Source: Bacteroidales bacterium (GTDB taxonomy: Bacteria > Bacteroidota > Bacteroidia > Bacteroidales > VadinHA17). From it: a DNA stretch of 62,452 nucleotides. The stretch lies in NCBI GenBank assembly GCA_029932855.1, contig JAOZPG010000002.1:3162-65613 (forward strand), written 5' to 3'. Made by a program: the position numbers and the translations under genes. Shown piece by piece: positions 39,481 through 48,027 of this stretch. How positions within the stretch are numbered: position 1 is the first letter of the stretch; every line of letters starts with the position of its first letter. The notes under the pieces are model-generated. The model made no database searches. It was not told where the DNA came from and saw only the letters and a program-made list of their open reading frames with translations.

Positions 39481-41319
39481 TCAGAGTTTAAGTTTTTCAG
39501 GGACCGGCCTGGGATTAATCTTTAGCTGCTGCCTGTCTGTGCCCTCTATGCTGAAGCTGACACGGCGGTTATATTTACGGCCTTCACGGCAGTCTGTACC
39601 GTTGGGATTGGTGTTAAGGGCTACAGGTTCTTCTTCGCCATGGTAAGATATTATTATCCTTTCCCGCTTAATGCCGGCATTTTCAAGATAAGCTGCCACA
39701 GACAGTGCCCTTCTTTTCGATAGTTTACGGTTATATTCTGCCGGTCCCACGGAATCGGTGTGCCCGCTTAGGGAGATGTTCAGGCTGCTGATCATATTCA
39801 TTGCCCTGACGATAATATCAAGTTCCTTTTTTGCATTATCTGTGATGACTGAACTGTCGAAAGCAAATAATACCGAGTTTAAGATATACTGTGTTTCAAC
39901 AAGAGGCTGTTTTGCAGTTTTTTGTGACTCGGGACTTAGTGCCAATCTATTCTCTTTTGCTGCATGGCTGAGTACTGTTGTTTCTACGGGAGCTTTGTCA
40001 AAGCTTATCAGCTTCCTGCTTTCTTTCTGCCTCCTCGGATTTTCTGCTGAATAGAATTCCCAGTACCAGACCGATTGTATCTTGCCCGGCAGGGAATCGA
40101 AATGAGATTTTATTCCTGTAAACTCATTCTCTGCAGGAGAAAAGAAAAGATCATCATCAGTAGTATTTAAAGGATATCCGTAATTTACAACTTCAGACCA
40201 TGAACCATTCTTCTTATCGGTATGGAAGATATCATAGCCCCCCATGTTATTGTGCCCTTTAGAGCTGAATATCAGCCTGCTGCCATTATTTGAAAAGAAA
40301 GGAGTAGCTTCATCCCAGGCTGTGTTGATTATCTTTCCTGCATTTTCAGGCTGTGAGAAGGAAGCGTCTTCATTTATGGCAGCCTTATAAATGTCATATC
40401 CTCCATATCCTCCTTTCCTGTCACTTACAAACCACAGAAAATTATCAGTTGTGAAAATGGCATGTGTCTCATTTGCATCACTATTGATCCCGCTTTCAAG
40501 CCTTTGTGCCTTAGTCCACCTGCCATCTTTGTATTCACTCAGATACAGGTCGTAATCTGTTGAGTTAAGATGAGATAGCAATAACTTATCTCCTGTGGGG
40601 GATAATGAACAGACAAGGTATTTGCCGTCAGATTCTATTTCAGCAGTAATATTCAAAGGCTTTGTCCAGAGAGAGTCTTTTTTAACGGAGTAAAAGACAG
40701 CTTCATAATATTCTCTTTTTCTCATAAAAACCAGGGAGTTTCCATCTTCAGATAATACTGCACGGTAGCTTGATGTTCCTGCTTCGGAGAGATCAAGTTT
40801 TATGCTGTCGTAGTCGCTAACAGCATTTATCCTTTCACGGGCATAGATACAGCCGGCTATATGCCTGTCGGCCTCACTGCTATCCATGTTATTGTCGGTA
40901 AGCAGCTTCTTATAGCTTTTATACTTGTCTAGTGCCTTGTCGAGTTGCATATCTGTCTGTAAGGCTTCACCAAGCAATAAATATGATCTGACAGGTGAGT
41001 TTATTTCTTTAAAAGAATATTCTTTCCTGTATTTAAGGGAAGTATTTTTTACAGCTTCCTCAAGGTAAGGGATGGCCCTGGTCTTCTGGCCGGGAATATG
41101 CAGATAAGCATTGCCTGTCTTATATTGTACATTGGCATTTGAAAAGTCGTTATCAATAAGGCTGAGGTAAAGTGGAAGTGCTTCTTCAAATCTATTGTAC
41201 AACTCCAGGAATTCGGCATCATAGTATGTTTTTTCAGCATCAAACACATCTTGTGCACATACTATTCCGAAGGGCATAATAATAAGAATAACAAAAAAGT
41301 ATCTTTTTATGAATGCCAC
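39481..41319 (-). CDS. TPR-PD40-OmpA envelope protein (paralogue 3)
   Basis: A 612-residue protein: signal segment (FIKRYFFVILIIMPFGIVCAQ), TPR-like helices with YKTGNAYLHIPGQKTRAIPY, PD40 propeller repeats (about 180-400: ETHAIFTTDNFLWFVSDRKG, NMGGYDIFHTDK, YGYPLNTTDDDLFF) and a C-terminal OmpA domain (about 476-595). The last has FAFDSSVITDNAKKEL, LSGHTDSVGPAEYNRKLSKR and GRKYNRRVSF, including the Asp and Arg expected to bind peptidoglycan diaminopimelate. Unlike paralogue 2 it has no regulatory-like domain between propeller and OmpA, but a longer Lys/Ser/Thr linker. It lies 21 bases downstream of paralogue 2, so both are probably in one operon. Resembles PorE-type T9SS proteins; actual role unknown. 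Confidence 0.87.
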   Translation of the reverse strand: MAFIKRYFFVILIIMPFGIVCAQDVFDAEKTYYDAEFLELYNRFEEALPLYLSLIDNDFSNANVQYKTGNAYLHIPGQKTRAIPYLEEAVKNTSLKYRKEYSFKEINSPVRSYLLLGEALQTDMQLDKALDKYKSYKKLLTDNNMDSSEADRHIAGCIYARERINAVSDYDSIKLDLSEAGTSSYRAVLSEDGNSLVFMRKREYYEAVFYSVKKDSLWTKPLNITAEIESDGKYLVCSLSPTGDKLLLSHLNSTDYDLYLSEYKDGRWTKAQRLESGINSDANETHAIFTTDNFLWFVSDRKGGYGGYDIYKAAINEDASFSQPENAGKIINTAWDEATPFFSNNGSRLIFSSKGHNNMGGYDIFHTDKKNGSWSEVVNYGYPLNTTDDDLFFSPAENEFTGIKSHFDSLPGKIQSVWYWEFYSAENPRRQKESRKLISFDKAPVETTVLSHAAKENRLALSPESQKTAKQPLVETQYILNSVLFAFDSSVITDNAKKELDIIVRAMNMISSLNISLSGHTDSVGPAEYNRKLSKRRALSVAAYLENAGIKRERIIISYHGEEEPVALNTNPNGTDCREGRKYNRRVSFSIEGTDRQQLKINPRPVPEKLKL

Positions 41320-41340
41320 TTTTCTTCTGTTAAAAGATGA

Positions 41341-43332
41341 TTATTTCTCGATTTTCAGCTTGTCAGGCACAGCAGCATTTTCTCCCTGTATTGCCTTATT
41401 TGATGATTCAATTACCCGGAAGTCCACCCTCCTGTTAAATTTCCTTCCATCAGGAGCATCAGAACCGTTGGCATTTTTATTCCTGGCAATGAATTTAGAT
41501 TCACCAAATGCTTTAACCTGCAGGCGGCTACCGTCAATACCTTCTTTAATCAGGTAGTTAACTACGGATTTTGCACGTTTTGCGGACAGCTTATTATTAT
41601 ATGTATCCGAACCAATAGCATCTGTATGGCCGCCTACTTCAAGTACCAGGTCGGGATAGTCATTCAGTACAGCAAGAACTGTATTTAGTTTTTCTGTTTC
41701 CGTTGAGCCGATATTTGAACTGTTAAATCCGAAATAAACGGTTTTAAGTAATATCGCTTCATGCTTTGCAGGCTTGAGATCAATATTTATAACTATTTCA
41801 CCCAGCGAGTAATTATCCGGGATAACAAAAGATGTCGTGTCTGAAATGTAATCATAAGCACTTATCTCCATTTTATATTCACCAGGGATTTTTACAATTG
41901 AGAAAAAGTCTCCTCCGGGAGAATCTGCAAAGAACTGCTGGCTGCTTCCTTCTTTATCTGATTCAAACCGGATATTTACGGCTTTAGCATAAATGGGTGC
42001 TTCATCTTCCAGACTTATTTTTCCTTTTACTTCAACCGGCCTGGGATTATTATCAGAGTATATATCAAGAAGATATATGTTCTTTACTCCTTCACTTCCT
42101 TCAATGTCTGCCCTTGCCATATATCCACTATTTCCGGCCTGAAGAGGCACAAAGAAGAGATCATCATCTGAAGTGTTTATGGGGTAGCCTATATTTACAG
42201 CTTCGCCAAAACTACCGTCTTCATTGATGCTGGAATGGAAAATATCAAATCCGCCCATTCCTTCATGTCCCTGAGATGAAAAGTATAAAGAATTATTTGT
42301 TACACAAAGGAATGGTGTCTCTTCGTTAAACTGTGTGTTAATGTCGGGACCAAGATTGACCGGATCGGACCATTCTTTAGTGTCGGGATCCCTTACTGTC
42401 TTATAAATATCAAGTCCCCCATAGCCTCCGGGACGGTTGCTGGTAAAAAAGATAGTATTATCATCGGTGGCATAGGATGCATGCGATTCCCAGTATTTAG
42501 AGTTTATCTGTTTGTCCATCTCTGTTGCTGCTGTCCACTTACCGTCCACATACCTGCTGTAATATATGTTGCTGTTGAACTTATCATTCATTGTCAGAAG
42601 TAACATATTCCCGTCACTTGAAAGGTCTGTAGGATAATAATTGCCGTCAGACTTAATGTCGGGAGTAATATTAAAAGGGCTTTCCCATTTAGCATTAACA
42701 TTTTTTGAATAGAAAAGGGCGTCATAAAACTTTTGACTCGAGGTATATACCATTGTTGTTCCGTCTCTGGAGAAGACTGCGTCGGAGTCACTGTGGTCTG
42801 AGTTTATTTTATCCCCCAGGCTCTTTGCTTTATAATATATCCTGTTATTTATCATTTTCCCTGCATTTGCACAGCCTTTGATCTGCTGCTTAACAAAGTT
42901 AATGTTAACTGTATCTTCAGGTTCAAGGAGATCCAGGTATTCGGTATATTTCCGGCTTGCCTTATCAAACTGATTTTGTATATGGTATGCACTGGCCAGG
43001 AAGAAAATGGCATCTTCAGGGGCACTTACTTCTTTCAGGCTTCCCTCTTTATAGCTTCCCGTGATATTTTGGGAAGCTTTCTCGAGGTAAGGTATTGCTT
43101 TTTCTTTTTGGCCGTCTATATTCAGGTAGCACAAACCTATCTTGTAATTGATATTGGCATTGTCAGTATCCTGTTTATATACTTTCTTATAAAAACCCAG
43201 GGCATCAACATAGGCTTCATATGCAAGGAAGTATTCCCCGTCCTGAAAGGCTTCCTTTATTTCTTTTGGACTCTGGCTATATGAATAAACAGAAAGAATG
43301 ACACAGGCAATAAGTAAGAGGGTCTTTTTCAT
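41341..43332 (-). CDS. TPR-PD40-CPD-OmpA envelope protein (paralogue 2)
   Basis: A 663-residue protein with signal peptide (MKKTLLLIACVILSVYSYSQ) and TPR-like helices with YKIGLCYLNIDGQKEKAIPYL. PD40 repeats follow (WESHASYATDDNTIFFTSNR, GGLDIYKTVR, MGGFDIFHSS, IGYPINTSDDDLFF). A carboxypeptidase-regulatory-like beta domain (about 432-520, VEVKGKISLEDEAP) and an OmpA domain (about 525-645, VYFGFNSSNIGSTE, EVGGHTDAIGSDTYNNKLSAKR, GRKFNRRVDF) complete it. This is the classic PorE-like T9SS layout: the OmpA part would bind peptidoglycan and the propeller would contact the periplasmic machine. A TAAATTTG -7 box on the minus strand precedes it. It stands 122 bases below paralogue 1 and 21 above paralogue 3. 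Not proven to be PorE. Confidence 0.88.
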   Translation of the reverse strand: MKKTLLLIACVILSVYSYSQSPKEIKEAFQDGEYFLAYEAYVDALGFYKKVYKQDTDNANINYKIGLCYLNIDGQKEKAIPYLEKASQNITGSYKEGSLKEVSAPEDAIFFLASAYHIQNQFDKASRKYTEYLDLLEPEDTVNINFVKQQIKGCANAGKMINNRIYYKAKSLGDKINSDHSDSDAVFSRDGTTMVYTSSQKFYDALFYSKNVNAKWESPFNITPDIKSDGNYYPTDLSSDGNMLLLTMNDKFNSNIYYSRYVDGKWTAATEMDKQINSKYWESHASYATDDNTIFFTSNRPGGYGGLDIYKTVRDPDTKEWSDPVNLGPDINTQFNEETPFLCVTNNSLYFSSQGHEGMGGFDIFHSSINEDGSFGEAVNIGYPINTSDDDLFFVPLQAGNSGYMARADIEGSEGVKNIYLLDIYSDNNPRPVEVKGKISLEDEAPIYAKAVNIRFESDKEGSSQQFFADSPGGDFFSIVKIPGEYKMEISAYDYISDTTSFVIPDNYSLGEIVINIDLKPAKHEAILLKTVYFGFNSSNIGSTETEKLNTVLAVLNDYPDLVLEVGGHTDAIGSDTYNNKLSAKRAKSVVNYLIKEGIDGSRLQVKAFGESKFIARNKNANGSDAPDGRKFNRRVDFRVIESSNKAIQGENAAVPDKLKIEK

Positions 43333-43365
43333 AGCATTGTTATTTCGAGGGTCATAGGATTATAA

Positions 43366-43373
43366 CAAATTTA
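43366..43373 (-). promoter_or_regulatory. Candidate -7 box of PD40 paralogue 2
   Basis: On the minus strand this reads TAAATTTG, 33 bases before the ATG at 43332. It suggests that paralogues 2-3 have their own promoter, separate from paralogue 1. Confidence 0.45.
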
Positions 43374-43454
43374 ATAAATATATTGAAAGATCGTCTATTA
43401 CATTATAACAAAACGAACAAGCCGGTTTTTCATGTATCAGCTATGGCACTTTGA

Positions 43455-46340
43455 TTAATCTTCTTTTTTCTTACGCTTCCAGACAATGAAAAGGACAGAT
43501 GCTGAGGCAGCAAGTACAAGTATAAGCAGTCCTGCTTTCATTCCTGTACCCATTCCCTTGCTTTCTTTTGCTTCTTCCTGTATCAGGTCCTTGACCTTGC
43601 TAATGTCTATATCGGTTTCTGCTATTATATCTATAAGCAGGTTCATAAGGTCGGCTGTTGAATAGCCCAGCTCATCTTTATGTTCGAGGAGGTATCTTAT
43701 AAGTTCCTGAATGCTGTTTATATCTTCCTGCTCAAGATTGAGCTGCTCAAGGGCAGTTTTAAGATTACCCGGGAGAGAAGCGGAAATCATTTTTTTAAGG
43801 AATCCATTCAGGTCGGGATCTCCGTTTCCTGACATGTTGGCCAGAAGTATGGCAAGCTCTTCTTCGGTATAACCCAGTATGTCAGCATTGTCTAAAAGGA
43901 AGCTCACCAGTTCGTATGTTGAATAGATATTTTCTTTTTCAGGTTCCAGCTCTTTAAGTACTTCTTTTAATTCTCCTTCAGCCAGGGAATCGAGAACGCT
44001 TCTCATCCTTGCCAGTTCCTCATCTTCCTCAACAGCCATTTGTGCAATAGCCTCCTGCAGTTCCTCTTTTGACACCTCTACACCGATACGGAAATTAATG
44101 AATGCAATAAGTTCCTCTATATTGCTAATATTATTTTTGTCGAGCTGAAGCGTATCCAGCAGGGCTCTTAGTTCACCCGATGAATTCTTGTGCAGGTTCG
44201 TAAAGAACTGAAGCAGGTTCTTATTGTTTCTGGCTGCAGTATGCATTAAGAGGATATTTACATCAGCTTCTGTATAATCCCTGTATTTTGCCTGCTCAAG
44301 GAGGTAATTAACAAAGGACTTGCTGTCGCTTATGTTGCTGGCTTCAGGATCGGCTTCGTCAATAGTGGCTTTAAGATCTCCTTCTGCATATTTGCTGAGA
44401 CGATTTATAAATGCAATCAGTTCTTCTTCATCCTTAGTAGATACTTCAATACTGTCCTCATCAAGAGTCTCATCACTACCGGCCAGGATCACTGGCGGCA
44501 CAGGTGCAGGAACATGTATATCCATGTTCATGCTTTTTGTGTTTCCGAACTTATCAGTAAGTATGAATTTTATATTTGTTTGTCCCGGTACGGGAACATG
44601 CCTGTAAACAAATACGGAATCTGTCATCAGGAACTCTTCCGAAGAAAGCAGTGTGCTGTCTCTATATGTTTCAACAGTCAGTATGGATGCTGGTTCAACA
44701 CTGAGCTTAATATCTATCGTGTCCTGATCCATAACATATGTACTGTCCATAAGGTTCAGGTCTGCAGTAATATCTTTCAGGCTCAGGTGTGTTTCATCCA
44801 GTTCAACGATATAGCCTTCCCTGGAATTTGGCAGTGATAAATGCTGATTAAAACTTTCAAAGCCTTCTCCCTCAAAGCTGATGTCGTATTCTCCTGCTTT
44901 TAGCTCAAGGCTGTAAGCTCCTTTACTGTCGGGATTCAGTACGGCAGTTGTATCGTTCTTGCTGCTTTCAATAACATGTATATTTATATTATGGAGTATA
45001 TCGGCATTATTTATAATTCCAAGTGATACTATCCCGGTAATAAGGAACTTACGGGGATGCTCGTCAGAATATATGGCAAGCCTGAACAGGTCCTTGCCTC
45101 CGATTCCTGATTCTGAGAACATTGAATAATATGCAATGTTCCCGTCTCCTGCAGGCTGGTAGAAGAGGTCGTTATCAGGAGTGTTTATGGGATATCCCAT
45201 ATTCAGGGGAGTGCTCCACTCATTATTATCAAAAAGTGAGGAGTAAAAAATATCGTAGCCTCCAATGTTAAAATGTCCGTATGAACTAAAATACAGTGTT
45301 TTGCCATCTGCACTTATGAAAGGTGTTTCTTCATTATATGAGGTGTTGATATTCGGACCCAGGTTTACGGCAGGGCCCCATTGTCCCAGGCTGTCTTTTT
45401 CCGACCTGTAGATATCAAGTCCCCCGTAGCCGCCTTTACGGTTGCTTGTAAAATACAGTGTCTGTCCGTCTTTTGTCTGGCAGGCATGCGATTCCCAGTA
45501 TTTTGTGTTGATATTTTCATTCAGTTTTTTAACAACCTGCCATAAACCATCAACATATTCACTGGTATATATGTTGCCGTCGTAATTATCATTCTTATAC
45601 AGGTAAAGCAGCTTCCCGTCGAAAGAAAGTGATGATGAATAAAAGTCCTGGTCAATCTGAAAGTCGGGTGTGAGGTTCCTGGGGTTGGTCCATTTGCCGT
45701 TTATCTTTTGTGAAAAGAAAACGGCATCGTAGAAAGCAAGTTCCTGTGTATATACAAGAGTTTTTTCATCACCTGAAATGACGGGATTGTAATCTGAACG
45801 TTTTGTATTTATAGTTGTTCCCAGGTTTTGATAACTTAAGAATAAGGGTGTTTTCTGTACTCTTATAGCATTATTACAGGTCTCTATCTGGTGTTCAACT
45901 ATCCGTTTATCATATACTTTCTCATCAAGGTTGTTTTTGAAATACTCATATGTTTCAATGGCTTTATCAAGCATGTTATTTACCCTGTAAGCATCGCCAA
46001 GGTAAAAGTATGCATCCAGGGGGGCCCCGGTTTCACTTATGGAACGTTCTTTATAGTTGGGATTGATATCTTTTATTGCTTTTTCAAGGAACCCGATTGC
46101 CTTCTTTTTTTGTCCGGGAGTATTTAAATAGCAAATGCCTGTCCTGTAATTCAGTTTAGTGTTTTCAGGTTCCAGTTTCAGAAGTTGCAGGTAAATAGGC
46201 AGAGCCTCGTTATATTCCTCAAAAAGGAAATAGGATTCAGCTTCAAGAAACATTTCTTTTGTCTCTGCTTTTGTTTGGGCAAACAGAGGATTAGCTACAA
46301 GAAACAGGAGCAAAGGAAGAATAAAGAATATCTTTTTCAT
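43455..46340 (-). CDS. TPR-PD40 protein with fourfold helical repeat and C-terminal anchor (paralogue 1)
   Basis: A 961-residue protein. Signal peptide MKKIFFILPLLLFLVANPLFAQ, TPR-like helices (YRTGICYLNTPGQKKKAIGFL), PD40 repeats (about 170-420), a regulatory-like beta domain (about 430-510) and an Ig-like stretch (about 515-620) are followed by four tandem helical units starting near residues 653, 721, 788 and 856, each 67-68 residues. A single hydrophobic segment (about 938-957, GLLILVLAASASVLFIVW) and a basic tail (KRKKKED) close the protein, so the C-terminus would sit in the inner membrane with the bulk in the periplasm, unlike the OmpA paralogues. I do not recognise the helical repeat. 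The frame starts at 46358, but Met 46340 gives the signal peptide. The gene lies between E2 upstream and paralogue 2. Confidence 0.83.
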   Translation of the reverse strand: MKKIFFILPLLLFLVANPLFAQTKAETKEMFLEAESYFLFEEYNEALPIYLQLLKLEPENTKLNYRTGICYLNTPGQKKKAIGFLEKAIKDINPNYKERSISETGAPLDAYFYLGDAYRVNNMLDKAIETYEYFKNNLDEKVYDKRIVEHQIETCNNAIRVQKTPLFLSYQNLGTTINTKRSDYNPVISGDEKTLVYTQELAFYDAVFFSQKINGKWTNPRNLTPDFQIDQDFYSSSLSFDGKLLYLYKNDNYDGNIYTSEYVDGLWQVVKKLNENINTKYWESHACQTKDGQTLYFTSNRKGGYGGLDIYRSEKDSLGQWGPAVNLGPNINTSYNEETPFISADGKTLYFSSYGHFNIGGYDIFYSSLFDNNEWSTPLNMGYPINTPDNDLFYQPAGDGNIAYYSMFSESGIGGKDLFRLAIYSDEHPRKFLITGIVSLGIINNADILHNINIHVIESSKNDTTAVLNPDSKGAYSLELKAGEYDISFEGEGFESFNQHLSLPNSREGYIVELDETHLSLKDITADLNLMDSTYVMDQDTIDIKLSVEPASILTVETYRDSTLLSSEEFLMTDSVFVYRHVPVPGQTNIKFILTDKFGNTKSMNMDIHVPAPVPPVILAGSDETLDEDSIEVSTKDEEELIAFINRLSKYAEGDLKATIDEADPEASNISDSKSFVNYLLEQAKYRDYTEADVNILLMHTAARNNKNLLQFFTNLHKNSSGELRALLDTLQLDKNNISNIEELIAFINFRIGVEVSKEELQEAIAQMAVEEDEELARMRSVLDSLAEGELKEVLKELEPEKENIYSTYELVSFLLDNADILGYTEEELAILLANMSGNGDPDLNGFLKKMISASLPGNLKTALEQLNLEQEDINSIQELIRYLLEHKDELGYSTADLMNLLIDIIAETDIDISKVKDLIQEEAKESKGMGTGMKAGLLILVLAASASVLFIVWKRKKKED

Positions 46341-46478
46341 ATACCAGTCATTATGCATACGAAAATAAAAAATAAAACGGAAGATATGAAAATAAAATGA
46401 TGAAACCGGATATTATATACTTAAGTTGCAGCCGGACGTTAATGACACATGCCCTCGAGTGATTAAGATTACAACTTT

Positions 46479-47882
46479 TCAGATACTGCGGCTCACATCA
46501 AATTCTTCCAGGATATCTGCAATTCTTTTTAGAAACATGCCACCAAGGGCTCCGTCCACTACCCTGTGATCGTATGAGAGTGAAAGTATGATCATCTGCC
46601 TTATGCCTATGGTATCGCCCATCTTAGTTTCTATAACTGCGGGTTTCTTAATTATTGTACCAAGTCCCAGTATGGCTGCCTCGGGCTGGTTTATAATGGG
46701 AGTGCCGCTAAGGTTCCGAAAGCTGCCAAAATTAGTTATTGTAAATGTGCCACCACTGATCTCATCAGGCTTAAGTTTATTGGAGCGGGCCCTGGCGGCC
46801 AGGTCGTTTACATCCTTGGTAAGTCCCAAGAGGCTTTTCGTATCTGCATCTTTTATTACCGGAACTATAAGGTTGCCCGAGGGCAGGGCAGTTGCCATTC
46901 CTATGTTTATTCTCTTTCTTACTATTATGTTTGTGCCGTCTGCAGAAACATTAAGCATGGGGTAATCCCTTAGTGCTCTGGCTGTGGCCTCGATAAACAA
47001 AGGGGTAAAAGTTAATTTTTGGTTCTCCTTTTCCAGGAAATCATTTTTTATCCTGTTTCTCCAGTTTACCATGGCTGTTACATCTGCTTCAATAAAGGAG
47101 GTGACATGGGGAGCAGTTGTTTTGGAATGAACCATATGGTTGGCTATAAGCTGCCTCATCCTGTCCATCTTAATTATTTCATCGCCCGGGGCAAGGGATA
47201 TTGATGCTGCCGTAGTGTCTGCGGTTGTTGTGGCAGGGCCGGTGGCGGAGATGTCTTTTCCGATAAGTGGCAGGATATCTGCTTTGCCTATCCTTCCGTT
47301 TATTCCGCTTCCCCTGATCTTATCAAGTATCCCGGCAGCTATGCCTTCTTCCCTGGCGATCTTTCTTGCCAGCGGTGAAAGGAATTTTCCTGATATTGTC
47401 CGGTTCTCTATAAGCGTTTCGGAGATTATTGCTTCTGTTTTATTTTTTGTTTGTACAGGGCTTATTGTCCTGGTTTCCCGGTCTGCCTGGCCGGAACTGT
47501 CTGTTTCCGTTTCCCGGTCTGCCTGGCCGGTACTTTCCGTTTCAGAAATTTCTTCTTTTTGTTCGCTGCTTTTTTCTTCAGCCATGCTGTCTGTCTGTTC
47601 CGGTGCTTCCGGCGGGCTGCTGACGGCTTCCTGTTCTTCTGCTTGGGTCTCCATTACCAGTAGCAGATCTCCAACTTTTGGTATATCACCTTCTTTAAGT
47701 ATTAGTTCCTTTATCACCCCGGCTTCAGGAGCTGGTATTTCTGAGTCAACTTTATCGGTGGCAACCTCCAGCAGGGAATCATCTTCCTCAACATGGTCAC
47801 CTGTATTTACCAGCCATTTTGTGATGCCGGCCTCAATTATTCCTTCGCCCATGGCAGGGAGCAGTATTTCAAGTCTGGCCAT
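46479..47882 (-). CDS. Dihydrolipoamide acyltransferase (E2) of 2-oxoacid dehydrogenase
   Basis: A 467-residue E2 core protein that takes the acyl group from E1 onto lipoate and then CoA. The lipoyl domain (residues 1-80) has Lys44 in ATDKVDSEIP. A flexible acidic linker (about 85-160) contains two GQADRET repeats. The peripheral-subunit-binding domain (about 167-203) has FLSPLARKIAREEGI and GRIGKADIL. The catalytic domain (about 235-467) ends with SYDHRVVDG, His439 and Asp443. Only one lipoyl domain is present. Likely partner: the E1 fusion at 31919-34348. A branched-chain or pyruvate complex cannot be told apart from sequence alone. No E3 gene is nearby. Confidence 0.92.
   Translation of the reverse strand: MARLEILLPAMGEGIIEAGITKWLVNTGDHVEEDDSLLEVATDKVDSEIPAPEAGVIKELILKEGDIPKVGDLLLVMETQAEEQEAVSSPPEAPEQTDSMAEEKSSEQKEEISETESTGQADRETETDSSGQADRETRTISPVQTKNKTEAIISETLIENRTISGKFLSPLARKIAREEGIAAGILDKIRGSGINGRIGKADILPLIGKDISATGPATTTADTTAASISLAPGDEIIKMDRMRQLIANHMVHSKTTAPHVTSFIEADVTAMVNWRNRIKNDFLEKENQKLTFTPLFIEATARALRDYPMLNVSADGTNIIVRKRINIGMATALPSGNLIVPVIKDADTKSLLGLTKDVNDLAARARSNKLKPDEISGGTFTITNFGSFRNLSGTPIINQPEAAILGLGTIIKKPAVIETKMGDTIGIRQMIILSLSYDHRVVDGALGGMFLKRIADILEEFDVSRSI
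47473..47530 (-). repeat. 22-bp direct repeat in E2 linker
   Basis: The 22 bases at 47473-47494 recur at 47509-47530, a 36-bp period that encodes a 12-residue repeat containing GQADRET in the flexible linker. The exact DNA identity over 22 bases suggests recent duplication. Confidence 0.8.
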
Positions 47883-47911
47883 TGTGTGGTATATTTATTT
47901 AGTCTAAATAA

Positions 47912-47919
47912 CAAAAATA
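47912..47919 (-). promoter_or_regulatory. Candidate -7 box of E2 gene
   Basis: On the minus strand this is TATTTTTG, 29 bases before the ATG at 47882. No clear -33 element accompanies it. Confidence 0.35.
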
Positions 47920-48027
47920 AGCATTTTTTCCGGGATTATGCTATTCAGGGGAAAACCATCCCTATTATAAAATACAAAAAACCTTATTAGCCTCCGGTTG
48001 ATTTATCCGGATATGAAAAAAAATATG

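Noticed and set aside
47140-47907. 255-residue open frame on the plus strand opposite the E2 gene
   Set aside because: It mirrors the E2 catalytic, linker and lipoyl regions; Ser/Val/Leu-rich product, no recognisable domain, and E2 itself is certain.
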